DNA from: Ammoniphilus sp. YIM 78166
Lineage (GTDB): Bacteria; Bacillota; Bacilli; Aneurinibacillales; RAOX-1
Assembly (NCBI RefSeq): GCF_004522215.1
Contig: NZ_SDLR01000002.1
Location: 868,001-932,000, forward strand
DNA: 64,000 bases
Direction: 5' to 3'
Under the pieces are notes generated by a model that made no database searches, had not been told where the DNA came from, and worked only from the letters and a program-made list of their open reading frames with translations. Within the stretch, counting starts at the first letter, position 1. Each line of letters begins with the position of its first letter. A program made the position numbers and the translations under genes. Below, piece after piece: positions 40,803 through 50,311 of the stretch.

Positions 40803-42098
40803 ATGGTGACTACTTTTGTTGCTACAGGAGATTCGTTCATTACCCGAAGATTGTCCGATAGAAGTGAAAGCTATGCGGCCTTAGCTTCCATCATCCGCAG
40901 AGCTGACGTCTGTTTTACTAATCTGGAAATCACAACCCATCACTACGAAGGGTTTCCAGGGGCGGTAAGTGGAGGCACTTGGGCTATTGCACCGCCGGAG
41001 GTGCTTGGCGATCTGCGGGATTATGGGTTTAATTTAATTGCTTGGGCGAACAATCATTCGCTGGATTACTCCTATGGTGGACTGGAAGCTACGGAAAGAT
41101 ATTTAAATGCCTACAAGTTTATTCACGCTGGTTGCGGTCCTGATTTGGCAAGAGCCAGTGAGCCGAGATATTTGGACACGGCATCGGGAAGAGTTGCCTT
41201 GATAGCTGCAACTTCTACTTTCGATAGAACTTGGATAGCTGGAGAGCAGCGAGCGGATATGATGGGAAGACCTGGGGTTAATCCGCTCCGTCATCAAGTC
41301 ATTCATGTTATATCGCCAGAAAAACTCCGTCAGTTAACTGCCATAGCCGATGCCGTTGGCATTAACACGCTGTATCATTATGCGGTCCAAAACGGATATA
41401 TGAAAGAGCTAGACCCTGGTCAGGTACGATTCGGAGATTATGTATTCCAGGCAGGGGAAAAGGAATGCCAACGCACTACACCGTATGAGAGAGATATGAA
41501 ACGGATTCTAAAATCCGTAGCTGAGGCAAAAAGACAGGCCGACTATGTGCTGGTGAGTATTCATTCTCATGAAACGAAAGGCGAGCATTTAGACGAACCC
41601 GCCGATTTTATTTCCATATTCGCAAGGCAGTGTATTGATGCAGGAGCTCATGCCATAATCGGACATGGCCCGCATAAAGTAGGGGGCATTGAAATCTATC
41701 AAGGTCGGCCGATATTTTATAGCCTAGGCAATTTTATTTTCCAAAACGAGACAGTTGCTCATCTTCCTTCGGATTATTACGAGAAATTTGGGCTTAGTTC
41801 TGAACATAATGTTGCGGACGCCTTTGATCAACGTGGACTTAACGATACGCGAGGATTTGCTGCTAATCCATCCATTTGGGCCTCCATTGTACCGCATTGG
41901 ACAATGGAGGATGGGGAAGTCAGAGACATTACGTTATACCCTATTGAGCTGGGGTATGGAAAGCCGCGATATCAGCGGGGATGGCCCCAGTTGACCAAGG
42001 ACAACGCTGTATTGAAAAAGGTTTGTAAGCTGTCGGAGGTGTATGGGACGAGTGTCACGATCGAAAATCATGTGGGGCGCATCGTTCTCGAGAGATAA
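40803..42098 (+). CDS. CapA-family (poly-gamma-glutamate synthesis type) metallophosphatase-like protein
   Basis: A 431-residue protein of the CapA/PgsA calcineurin-like family. Motifs are FVATGDSFITRRL at the start, CFTNLEITTH, ANNHSLDYSYGGLEAT, and later HSHETKG and GHGPHKVGGIEIYQGRPIFYSLGNF. No signal peptide is seen, unlike capsule CapA proteins, so it is probably cytoplasmic. ATG 40803 follows GGAGGTGGTGG; a frame from 40743 overlaps the ATPase gene. Its place between a peptide-type importer and two amidohydrolases suggests a catabolic phosphoesterase or hydrolase rather than capsule synthesis. That is inference. Confidence 0.83.
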   Translation: MVTTFVATGDSFITRRLSDRSESYAALASIIRRADVCFTNLEITTHHYEGFPGAVSGGTWAIAPPEVLGDLRDYGFNLIAWANNHSLDYSYGGLEATERYLNAYKFIHAGCGPDLARASEPRYLDTASGRVALIAATSTFDRTWIAGEQRADMMGRPGVNPLRHQVIHVISPEKLRQLTAIADAVGINTLYHYAVQNGYMKELDPGQVRFGDYVFQAGEKECQRTTPYERDMKRILKSVAEAKRQADYVLVSIHSHETKGEHLDEPADFISIFARQCIDAGAHAIIGHGPHKVGGIEIYQGRPIFYSLGNFIFQNETVAHLPSDYYEKFGLSSEHNVADAFDQRGLNDTRGFAANPSIWASIVPHWTMEDGEVRDITLYPIELGYGKPRYQRGWPQLTKDNAVLKKVCKLSEVYGTSVTIENHVGRIVLER

Positions 42099-42124
42099 AA
42101 TCGGATAAAGATGGAGTGATACCA

Positions 42125-43525
42125 ATGAGTTTTCACGAAACGATATCTAACCTCATTGAGGAGAAGAGACAAAAGCTTATTGAAATAAGTGATAAAATTT
42201 GGGGTTTTTCGGAAACCCGTTATGAAGAATACCAGTCAGCCGAACTTCTTTGCACTACGCTTGAAGAAGAGGGATTTTCTGTTGAACGTAGTGCGGGCGG
42301 ACTTGAAACGGCCTTTGTGGGAAGTTACGGAAGCTGCAAACCGGTGATTGCTATACTAGGCGAGTACGATGCGTTACCCGGATTAAGCCAAAAAGCGGGA
42401 TTGACTACTAAAGACCCTCTCAATGGGGTGGGTAATGGGCATGGATGCGGACACAATCTCTTGGGAACAGGTTCCCTTGCTGCCGCCCTAGCTGTTCGAC
42501 ATTATATGGAACAGAACGGACTGAAGGGTACGGTACGCTATTACGGATGCCCGGCGGAAGAAGGCGGCGGCGGAAAAGCGTACATGGCAAGAGCCGGTCT
42601 CTTTAAGGATGTAGATATTGCCTTGACATGGCATCCTTTTGATGAGAATCTCGCCTATAACTGTAAAATGCTGGCTACCTGCCAAGTGTTTTTTAAATTC
42701 AAGGGGAAAAGTACCCATGCCTCCTTTAGCCCTCATTTAGGGCGTAGTGGTTTAGACGCGGTGGAATTAATGAACGTAGGAGCTAACTTTTTGCGTGAGC
42801 ACATTATTCCAGAAGCTCGACTACACTATGCCATAACGAACGCAGGGGGGTTAGCGCCCAATGTCGTTCAAGCGGAAGCGGAAGTGTTGTATAAAATTCG
42901 AGCCCCTAAGATGCATCAAGTCAGCGAGATTCGAGAACGAATTTTTGATATTGCCCGTGGGGCGGCGCTCATGACAGGAACACAAGTAGAGATTCAATAT
43001 GATGCAGCATCTGCGGATTTAATCCCCAATGTCACCTTGGGCTCATTAATGCACCATCACTTTGTAAAACATGGTGCTCAATCATACACTCAAGAAGAGA
43101 TAGTCTTTGCCAAGGCCATGCAGGCTACGTTCTCAGAAGAAGAAAGAAAAGTCATAGGTAACCATAATGGTAAAGTGATTTCGGATCAGGTTAATCCTTT
43201 TTCGGCTAAAACAGGATTCTTTGCCGGCTCTACGGATGTGGGAGACGTGAGCTGGCTTGTGCCTACCGGGCAGGTGTATGTAGCCACTTGTGCTTATGGA
43301 ACTCCGTTTCACAGTTGGCAATTGGTGGCTCAAGGGAAATCCTCTATCGCTCATAAAGGGATGCTCTTAGCCGGAAAAGTATTAGCTTCTTCTGCCATCG
43401 AGGTCATGCAAAATCCCGTACTCGTTGAGCAGGCAAAGAAAGAACACAAGGAACAGTTAGCTGGCGAGGTGTATACTTCGCTGATTCCGCCAGAAGCCAA
43501 GCCTACTGCAGTTAAATCTGCTTAA
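42125..43525 (+). CDS. M20 amidohydrolase, AbgB-like (tandem copy 1)
   Basis: A 466-residue M20 metallopeptidase-like enzyme. Metal-binding motifs are GHGCGHN at residues 105-111 and CPAEEGGGGK at 142-151, with LTWHPFDEN and the KSTHASFSPHLGRS dimerisation-domain segment following. It is most like aminobenzoyl-glutamate utilisation protein B, which splits p-aminobenzoyl-glutamate. The start ATG 42125 matches the second copy and lies behind GGAG. A substrate with an aryl-amide or dipeptide bond is likely. Confidence 0.88.
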   Translation: MSFHETISNLIEEKRQKLIEISDKIWGFSETRYEEYQSAELLCTTLEEEGFSVERSAGGLETAFVGSYGSCKPVIAILGEYDALPGLSQKAGLTTKDPLNGVGNGHGCGHNLLGTGSLAAALAVRHYMEQNGLKGTVRYYGCPAEEGGGGKAYMARAGLFKDVDIALTWHPFDENLAYNCKMLATCQVFFKFKGKSTHASFSPHLGRSGLDAVELMNVGANFLREHIIPEARLHYAITNAGGLAPNVVQAEAEVLYKIRAPKMHQVSEIRERIFDIARGAALMTGTQVEIQYDAASADLIPNVTLGSLMHHHFVKHGAQSYTQEEIVFAKAMQATFSEEERKVIGNHNGKVISDQVNPFSAKTGFFAGSTDVGDVSWLVPTGQVYVATCAYGTPFHSWQLVAQGKSSIAHKGMLLAGKVLASSAIEVMQNPVLVEQAKKEHKEQLAGEVYTSLIPPEAKPTAVKSA

Positions 43526-43557
43526 ATAAGAAATCAAGGAAGAAGAGGATAAAAGCC

Positions 43558-44958
43558 ATGAGTATTCATCAAGTTATTTCTGAAATTATTGAAGAAAAGC
43601 GAGCAAGCTTCATTCGCGTAAACGATAAGATTTGGGAATTTTGTGAAACCCGTTATGAAGAATTTCAGTCTGCTGATCTTCTTTGTACGTCCCTTGAAGA
43701 AGAGGGATTTCAGGTTCAACGATGTGCGGGAGGTATTGAAACCGCGTTTGTGGGAAGCTATGGTAGCGGCAAGCCGGTCATCGCCATACTCGGTGAATTC
43801 GATGCCTTGCCGGGATTAAGCCAAAAAGCAGGTGTGGCTGTCAAAGAAGCGCTGGTTAAGGACGGTAACGGGCACGGATGCGGACATCAACTTCTAGGAG
43901 CTGGCTCGCTTGCTGCAGCGGTAGGTATTCGGCATTACATGGAGCAGAATAATCTGAAGGGAACTGTGCGCTATTACGGTTGCCCGGCGGAGGAAGGCGG
44001 CGGGGGAAAAGCGCACATGGTCAAAGCCGGTCTTTTCAGTGACGTCGATGTTGCTTTCACCTGGCATCCTTGGGATGAGAACCTTTCCTACAACGCTAAA
44101 ATGTTGGCTACTTGCCAAGTGTATTTCAGATTTAAGGGGAAAAGCACACATGCTTCTTTTAGCCCTCATCTAGGTCGCAGTGCCTTAGATGCGGTAGAAT
44201 TAATGAATGTGGGAACAAACTTCCTTCGAGAACATATTATTCCAGAAGCTCGCGTGCATTATGCTATAACCAATGCCGGAGGTTTCGCGCCAAATGTCGT
44301 CCAATCGGAGGCAGAGGTATTATATAAAATTCGCGCCCCTAAAAATTACCAAGTAAGCGAAATCCTTGAGCGCATTAGCGATATCGCACAGGGAGCAGCA
44401 TTGATGACAGGAACGCAAGTGGAGATTCAATTTGATGCAGCTTCTGCAGATTTGATCCCTAATATCACTTTAGGGTCTCTGATGCACAATCATTTATCAC
44501 AAATTGGTGCCGAGTCCTATACCACAGAAGAGATTGAATTTGCTAAAGCGATTCAGGCGACCTTCTCCGAAGAGGAGAGGAAGATCATCAGTCGTAATAA
44601 AGGGAAAGTACTTTCGGATACGGTAAATCCTTATTCGGTTGAACCGGACTTTATTGCAGCGTCTACGGATGTGGGAGACGTGAGCTGGGTAGTGCCTACA
44701 GGCCAGGTTTACGTTACATCTTATGCGTTTGGAACGCAACCGCACAGCTGGCAATTAGTGGCACAAGGGAAGTCAACCGCAGCTCATAAAGGCATGTTAT
44801 TAGCGGGAAAAGTCATGGCTTGCTCGGCGATAGAAATTTTGCAAAATCCTGAAATGATTGAAAAAGCCAAGGCTGAGCACGTAGAATGGTTAAATGGAGA
44901 AGAGTACTGCTCGCTGATCCCAGCGGATGCTAAGCCCACACCCATAACCCAGAACTAA
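43558..44958 (+). CDS. M20 amidohydrolase, AbgB-like (tandem copy 2)
   Basis: This 466-residue enzyme is collinear with copy 1. It has GHGCGHQ in place of GHGCGHN and CPAEEGGGGKAH in place of KAY; otherwise the metal motifs are unchanged. The two copies are highly similar across their length with clustered differences, so this is a tandem duplication. They might form a heterodimer (as M20 proteins dimerise) or act on different substrates. Start ATG 43558 follows GGAAGAAGAGG. A terminator follows. Confidence 0.88.
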   Translation: MSIHQVISEIIEEKRASFIRVNDKIWEFCETRYEEFQSADLLCTSLEEEGFQVQRCAGGIETAFVGSYGSGKPVIAILGEFDALPGLSQKAGVAVKEALVKDGNGHGCGHQLLGAGSLAAAVGIRHYMEQNNLKGTVRYYGCPAEEGGGGKAHMVKAGLFSDVDVAFTWHPWDENLSYNAKMLATCQVYFRFKGKSTHASFSPHLGRSALDAVELMNVGTNFLREHIIPEARVHYAITNAGGFAPNVVQSEAEVLYKIRAPKNYQVSEILERISDIAQGAALMTGTQVEIQFDAASADLIPNITLGSLMHNHLSQIGAESYTTEEIEFAKAIQATFSEEERKIISRNKGKVLSDTVNPYSVEPDFIAASTDVGDVSWVVPTGQVYVTSYAFGTQPHSWQLVAQGKSTAAHKGMLLAGKVMACSAIEILQNPEMIEKAKAEHVEWLNGEEYCSLIPADAKPTPITQN

Positions 44959-44960
44959 TC

Positions 44961-44989
44961 GAGAGGGGGACATGAGTCTCTCTCTTTTT
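44961..44989 (+). terminator. Terminator of the ABC-CapA-M20 operon
   Basis: GAGAGGGGGACATGAGTCTC folds with AGAG/CTCT pairing and is followed by TCTCTTTTTG. The stem is short but the T-run is good. Confidence 0.6.
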
Positions 44990-45011
44990 GCTTATCCTTC
45001 CCTCAAATAAA

Positions 45012-45066
45012 TCCACTTACTTCCTCAATCTAGTCGGTGTAAAAACATAGCTGAAGATTATATAAT
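45012..45066 (+). promoter_or_regulatory. Putative YesN operator and promoter before the YesL-like gene
   Basis: TCCAC (45012-45016) and GGTGT (45036-45040) are 24 bases apart start to start, with CTCAAATAA just upstream, and TATAAT at 45061-45066. The same arrangement recurs at 49326 and 51250, in front of the transporter genes of this region. Confidence 0.55.
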
Positions 45067-45116
45067 ATAACCATTAATCTAGTACTAGCACAACGTTGCG
45101 CCGAGGAGGAATAACC

Positions 45117-45755
45117 ATGCAAATGACAGCGTTGATGGCGGGATTTTATAGAATCTCTGAGTGGATCATGAGATTCGCTTATCTGAACCTCTTATGGATC
45201 GGCTTTTCGTTGTTTGGTTTGATTGCTTTTGGATTTTTCCCAGCAACCGCTGCGATGTATGCCGTTAACCGCAAATGGGTCATGGGAGAATGGGATATTC
45301 CGGTCTTTAAAACCTTTTATACAGCATACAAAACGGAATTTGTTAAAAGCAATCTTCTCGGTCTGATTCTTGTTTTGATGGGTTGTATTTTCTACGCCGA
45401 TTACCTATTTTTTATGCAAACTCCTAATCGTTTCGAGAAATTACTATCCATTCTATTTTTAGCGCTATTCTTAATCTATAGCTTACTGCTTTTCTATGTC
45501 TTTCCCGTGTTTGCTCATTTTAATATCACAATTTACCAAGTGATTAAAAGGTCGCTGCTTCTGATGTTTTTGAATCCGCTGTCTTCTATTACAATGATTA
45601 TTGGAAGTATTGTAGTGTACTTGACGGCAGTAACGTTTCCCGCACTCCTTCCTATCTTTGGAGCAAGTATATTGTCCTACATCTTCACTTGGTCTGCTCA
45701 CTATAATTTCGAAAAAAATCAGCGAAAGAAAGAAGCATTCAACAAGGTAGACTGA
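45117..45755 (+). CDS. YesL-like (DUF624) membrane protein
   Basis: A 212-residue membrane protein with about four to five helices. It has the DUF624 pattern FYRISEWIMRFAYLNLLWIGFSLFGL and PATAAMYAVNRKWVMGE. Such proteins are encoded beside YesM/YesN sensor pairs and sugar ABC importers in Bacillales. The molecular role is not known. ATG 45117 follows CGAGGAGGAATA. Confidence 0.82.
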   Translation: MQMTALMAGFYRISEWIMRFAYLNLLWIGFSLFGLIAFGFFPATAAMYAVNRKWVMGEWDIPVFKTFYTAYKTEFVKSNLLGLILVLMGCIFYADYLFFMQTPNRFEKLLSILFLALFLIYSLLLFYVFPVFAHFNITIYQVIKRSLLLMFLNPLSSITMIIGSIVVYLTAVTFPALLPIFGASILSYIFTWSAHYNFEKNQRKKEAFNKVD

Positions 45756-45814
45756 GTTGAACATGCTGCTGGGTTGTCACTCCAAGTGGTAATCGACAGA
45801 AAGACGGTGACACG

Positions 45815-47605
45815 ATGCGGTTTATCCAATCTAGTATCAGAAATAAATTAATTTTGCTGTTATTGGTAACTGTAGTATTGCCGGGTGTAACAGCGAACAT
45901 CATCACGTACTTCTATACTAAGGCTTCTCTTAAAGATCAAGCAATCGACGTAAACCTGAAATTGATTTCCGAGGGTAAAGAAAACTTATCCAATTACTTA
46001 CAAACGATCCACCACTATATGTTTGCGTTGTCTACCAATGATACACTGGAAGGAATCTTGAGTCGCGGATGGACCGACTACCAAAGCGAATCTTATATCA
46101 TGAGTGCAATGCAGATCGTCTCTCGAGCTGAAGGTGGAGTTCGTCAAGTCTTTTTAAGTGTAGATAAGACGAACAGATCATATTTATTGTACCAAGATTC
46201 GTTTACCAAGGGTTCTACTAATTATCAACCGATTTTGGACGGCTTGATTAAACCATATGGAGCTGCTGTAGAGTCAACCCATAGGAGTCACGAGTATGGC
46301 ATGAAACCACCTGACCTTCCAAAAAGTGAATGGGTATTTACTATTCATCGTCCCATTTACGCTGTGCCTTCCACCAATCAAATCGGTATGATTTCTGTCG
46401 ATATAAAGCTTGATGTAATAAAAAAATTAGTTACTAGACTTTTTGACAGCGAAAAGGAGGAATTTTATATCCTTGACAATAAAGGTGCGGTCATCTATTC
46501 CTCTGACGAGTCCAAGATCGGGGATACCTTGAATGAACCCTGGGTTGATAAGATCGTAGGATCTCTAGGCAGTGTTGATCTCCGCACACCGGAGTTTTCC
46601 GGTATTGCGATTTATTCAAAAGTGGAACTGCCAATGCTGGAATGGACGATATTGAAAAGAGTTCCCAATACATCTTTATATAAAAGCGCACGTGACCTGA
46701 TTTTAATTAACTTGGCAATAGGCGTATTATTTCTTGGGATGGCTATCATTGCTATCGTAATTGTCTCCTATCGATTCACCAAGCCTATTAAGGAGTTAAT
46801 ACGGTGGAGCAGTGCTATTCAGTCAGGTAATTTGGAAGAAACGATGAATATCAATAGAACGGATGAAATAGGAAGTTTGGCGCGAAGATTCAAAGATATG
46901 ATTCAAACAATCAATGAATTGATATTAAGAGAGTATAAGCTGAATTTGGCGAATAAAACCAATCAACTAAAAATCCTACAGGCACAAATTAACCCGCATT
47001 TTATCTATAATTCACTGCAATCTATTGGTGCATTGGCATTGGAATACAATACGCCTAAAATATATATGTTGCTGATGTCCATGGGGCAAATGATGCACTA
47101 CAGTATGAATGCTAAAGAGACTAATGTAATGTTGTCCAAAGAAATAGAGTATGTAAATTATTATTTAACACTGCAGAAGCAAAGGTTTGAAGAGGAGCTT
47201 CTAGTTGATCTTAATATCACTGAAGATACTAAACACATTCAAGTTCCGAAAATGATTTTACAACCTATCGTTGAAAATTATTTTAAGCATGGAAAGCATA
47301 ACTCCAGTCGAATCGGTCATATCAAGATTCAAACGTTCTCGGAAAAAGAGTTTCTGACCATCATAGTAGAGGATAATGGTATCGGTATTCCTGAAGAGAG
47401 GTTACTTCAAATTCGCAATGAGTTTTCCCGCTCCAAGAACCATGCGTTTGATCATGAAGGAAGTATAGGTCTAAGTAATGTATTGAACAGGCTGCGATTG
47501 TATCATGGGGAGGGAGCCAATCTGGAATTAATTAATAGGAAAGATGGAGGCTTGAGGGTCATCCTTAAAATCCCATTAATCAACGAAAATCGGGCAGAAC
47601 AATAA
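45815..47605 (+). CDS. yesM: Sensor histidine kinase, YesM family
   Basis: A 596-residue sensor kinase. An N-terminal membrane helix (residues 11-31) and a second one near 295-320 enclose an extracellular Cache-like domain. A HAMP segment (FTKPIKELIRWSSAIQSGNLEETM) leads to the His_kinase motif AQINPHFIYNSLQSIG carrying the phosphorylated His, and a C-terminal ATPase domain (VENYFKHG, EDNGIGIP). It probably senses an extracellular sugar, or the loaded binding protein, and phosphorylates the YesN-type regulator encoded convergently. Confidence 0.92.
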   Translation: MRFIQSSIRNKLILLLLVTVVLPGVTANIITYFYTKASLKDQAIDVNLKLISEGKENLSNYLQTIHHYMFALSTNDTLEGILSRGWTDYQSESYIMSAMQIVSRAEGGVRQVFLSVDKTNRSYLLYQDSFTKGSTNYQPILDGLIKPYGAAVESTHRSHEYGMKPPDLPKSEWVFTIHRPIYAVPSTNQIGMISVDIKLDVIKKLVTRLFDSEKEEFYILDNKGAVIYSSDESKIGDTLNEPWVDKIVGSLGSVDLRTPEFSGIAIYSKVELPMLEWTILKRVPNTSLYKSARDLILINLAIGVLFLGMAIIAIVIVSYRFTKPIKELIRWSSAIQSGNLEETMNINRTDEIGSLARRFKDMIQTINELILREYKLNLANKTNQLKILQAQINPHFIYNSLQSIGALALEYNTPKIYMLLMSMGQMMHYSMNAKETNVMLSKEIEYVNYYLTLQKQRFEEELLVDLNITEDTKHIQVPKMILQPIVENYFKHGKHNSSRIGHIKIQTFSEKEFLTIIVEDNGIGIPEERLLQIRNEFSRSKNHAFDHEGSIGLSNVLNRLRLYHGEGANLELINRKDGGLRVILKIPLINENRAEQ

Positions 47606-47629
47606 GTGGAATCACTTTTTGTTCTGCCC
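47592..47629. terminator. Bidirectional terminator between yesM and yesN
   Basis: GGGCAGAACA (47592-47601) pairs with TGTTCTGCCC (47620-47629). It overlaps the yesM stop region and lies between convergent genes. Confidence 0.7.
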
Positions 47630-47644
47630 TTGTTCATTTGTTCA

Positions 47645-49234
47645 TTATATAGAGGATTTTAGTGATATATGATCTCGATATTCTTTCGGTGATAGACCGG
47701 TTGTCCTTTTAAAAACCCGACTAAAGTATTTTTCATCCTCATAACCTATGTTTTTACCCACCTCAGCAATTTTTAAATGGGGATTCATTAACAATACTTT
47801 GGCCTTCTCAATGCGGATCTGGCTAACATAATTGACAATCGTAGTTCCAAACTCTTGCCTAAATCTGCGTGAGATATGTTCACGGTTTAAATGGAAGTGA
47901 TTAGAGATATCGGTTAGTGTTACTTCTCGATAATTATTTTTTATATATTTGGAAATTTCTTGCATAACATTACCGCTTTGGGCTCGATATTCTAGTAAGA
48001 TTTTTGAGAATTCCTGTAAATCTTTCGTTAATTGCAACTGTAAATGGGGGAGTGAGAAATTTTTACTCGCATCGTAAGGGAATCTGAGAGAAGGTTTCTC
48101 CTGTGCCAGATGCATCATATGCTCTTTTTGTACGAATTCTTCAAGCCATGTACATTTAGTTATGTGATAATCATCTAACCACGATTTGTATTGGAGAAAT
48201 GTAATTTGCTTTAATTGTGATAAATAATTGATCCAGCGCTGTGTGGCCATGTGAATGTTCTCTTTATTGCCGCTGCGCACGGCTAGTCGCAGTTCTTCCT
48301 TAAACTCTCCGAATCTCAATGTACTCATTTGATGGGCCTGTCCATCAAAAACATGGACTCTAGAGAATGTGGGGTGCAATAGATTGCAATGCTTCGCAGC
48401 AGAGAGGGCTTGCTGGTAAGTCAGACTCAACCCTGTTGGAAAGGTAGTGATGGAACCAAGGCCAATTTCTGATTGATTTTGATATTTATTCCAAAATTCA
48501 ATCGTAACCTTGTCCAATATAACGGAAGTACTTTCTAAATCGTCCCAGAAAATAATGACAATCTCATTGCTTTGGTGGAGATTCCGGAATGCATACCCTT
48601 TTTTCTGGCTCCATAGGTATTCATTGCACAGCTCAATAAAGTGTTTTGAAAGGCTGTCCTTTTCATCCATCAAATCGTTATGCGTGACAGCCACTTGACA
48701 ATAGCAGGGATGGAATAGATCCAAAAGCTCACGGTAAAGATGGGGACTTGATTCCATTTCAGGCTTAATTAATAAATTGGAGAAGAACTTATCAAGATAG
48801 GCAGGCTTAAGTTCATTAATGACTGATACTAATTCTTTTTGCTTCATTTTACTCTCTTGAGATTCGATTCGCTTCACTATGGCTTTCTTTGCTGCATCCA
48901 TTAGATGCTGGGGATTAATGGGTTTGAGCAAGTAATCTACTGCCCCATGTTTTAGGGTTTGCCGGACGAAATCAAAATCGTCGAACCCACTGATAACGAT
49001 GATATTTGCGTCAACCTGATGTGTTTTCATCCAGTCCATGAGTTCCAAACCATCTTTTAAAGGCATCATGATATCCGTAATGATGATATCTGGCTGTACT
49101 GTTTCCATTAGTTCAATGGCTTCCATACCATTCTGACATTCCCAAATTGTTTGAATGCCTAAGGAAGTCCAGTCAACTAATAGACGAATCGATTTGCGTA
49201 CTGGATTCTCATCATCGATTATCAATAGTTTCAT
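47645..49234 (-). CDS. yesN: Response regulator with AraC-type DNA-binding domain, YesN family
   Basis: A 529-residue response regulator. The receiver domain has the acidic pair in LIIDDEN, the phospho-acceptor Asp54 in DIIITDIMMP and Lys in YLLKPINP. A long middle region follows, then an AraC-type double helix-turn-helix at the C-terminus (EVTLTDISNHFHLNREHISRRF and LKIAEVGKNIGYEDEKYFSRVFK). It partners with YesM and is the probable binder of the three TCCAC/GTGT elements in this region, one of which lies in its divergent promoter region with the permease gene. Confidence 0.92.
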   Translation of the reverse strand: MKLLIIDDENPVRKSIRLLVDWTSLGIQTIWECQNGMEAIELMETVQPDIIITDIMMPLKDGLELMDWMKTHQVDANIIVISGFDDFDFVRQTLKHGAVDYLLKPINPQHLMDAAKKAIVKRIESQESKMKQKELVSVINELKPAYLDKFFSNLLIKPEMESSPHLYRELLDLFHPCYCQVAVTHNDLMDEKDSLSKHFIELCNEYLWSQKKGYAFRNLHQSNEIVIIFWDDLESTSVILDKVTIEFWNKYQNQSEIGLGSITTFPTGLSLTYQQALSAAKHCNLLHPTFSRVHVFDGQAHQMSTLRFGEFKEELRLAVRSGNKENIHMATQRWINYLSQLKQITFLQYKSWLDDYHITKCTWLEEFVQKEHMMHLAQEKPSLRFPYDASKNFSLPHLQLQLTKDLQEFSKILLEYRAQSGNVMQEISKYIKNNYREVTLTDISNHFHLNREHISRRFRQEFGTTIVNYVSQIRIEKAKVLLMNPHLKIAEVGKNIGYEDEKYFSRVFKRTTGLSPKEYRDHISLKSSI

Positions 49235-49325
49235 AATATTCTCCCAGCATGTAAATTTATTGTTAAGAAAATTGTATCAGATCTAATCAGCCAAAACTAT
49301 ACACTTTTTTATCTTATCAAAAATA

Positions 49326-49380
49326 TCCACCAATTCTGTCAGTATCATGAGTGTGTGCACAGAGGCTAATTTTCTATAAT
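49326..49380 (+). promoter_or_regulatory. Putative YesN operator and promoter before the sugar permease genes
   Basis: TCCAC (49326-49330) and AGTGT (49350-49354) have the same 24-base start-to-start spacing as at 45012 and 51250. TATAAT follows at 49375-49380, 50 bases before the GTG start. Confidence 0.5.
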
Positions 49381-49429
49381 TATCTTAAGATTCACTCACA
49401 ATTAAGACTATAAGAAAGGAGCAAATCGA

Positions 49430-50311
49430 GTGCGCCAACGAAGGATTTCTGATTGGATTCAACAAAATGTTTTTGTTGGACCGGCAGTGCTGCTGTTTAG
49501 TTTAGTCCTCATTGTACCATTTATCCTGGGACTTTATTACTCAATGACAGACTGGAATGGGGTGTCGCCCCATGTCAGATGGGTAGGGATGGATAATTAT
49601 AAACGGATATTAATTGAGGACTCCGACTTTGCCAAATCGTTTTGGTTTACGACAAAGATCACTGTAACAAAAGTGATTATCACTAATTTACTTGGATTTA
49701 CTCTTGCTTATCTGCTTGTGCAAAAATTAAGGACACGCAATATCCTGCGCTCAGTATTCTTTATGCCCAATGTGTTAGGTGGACTCTTGCTAGGTTTCAT
49801 TTGGCAGTTTATATTCGTCAGAGGCTTCACCACGCTTGGCTCATACTCCGACTTTTTCTTGTTCAAACTCACTTGGCTTGGCACAGAGGCTACAGCATTC
49901 TGGGCGCTTGTTATTGTAAGTGTGTGGCAGGGAACGGGATACGTGATGGTAATCTACATTGCGGGGTTAGCGAATGTCCCTCAAGAATTGAAAGAAGCCG
50001 CGTATGTGGATGGAGCTAAAAGTTGGCAAGTTCTGCGCCATGTGATCCTTCCGATGATCATGCCAGCCGTAACGGTTTGCTTGTTTTGGTCGATCAACAC
50101 GACGTATAAAATGTATGATCTGAATTTTTCACTAACAGGCGGAGGTCCGTATCGATCGACGGAATCGGTTGCGATGAATATTTTTACTGAGGCGTTTACT
50201 AACAATAGATTTGGAGCCGGAACAGCCAAGGCGGTTATCTTTTTTGTGGTAGTAGCCCTTATTACAGCCATCCAAGTGTATTTAACGAAAAGAAAGGAGG
50301 TTCAGGTGTAA
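49430..50311 (+). CDS. Carbohydrate ABC transporter permease (UgpA/LacF type)
   Basis: A 293-residue permease with about six membrane helices. It begins with FVGPAVLLFSLVLIVPFILGLYYSMTDWNG, and the EAA coupling loop reads EAAYVDGAKSWQVLRHVILPMI. GTG 49430 follows AAAGGAGCAA. It overlaps the second permease gene by one base. No ATPase gene is present nearby; such systems in Bacillota commonly use a shared MsmX-type ATPase encoded elsewhere. Confidence 0.92.
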   Translation: MRQRRISDWIQQNVFVGPAVLLFSLVLIVPFILGLYYSMTDWNGVSPHVRWVGMDNYKRILIEDSDFAKSFWFTTKITVTKVIITNLLGFTLAYLLVQKLRTRNILRSVFFMPNVLGGLLLGFIWQFIFVRGFTTLGSYSDFFLFKLTWLGTEATAFWALVIVSVWQGTGYVMVIYIAGLANVPQELKEAAYVDGAKSWQVLRHVILPMIMPAVTVCLFWSINTTYKMYDLNFSLTGGGPYRSTESVAMNIFTEAFTNNRFGAGTAKAVIFFVVVALITAIQVYLTKRKEVQV

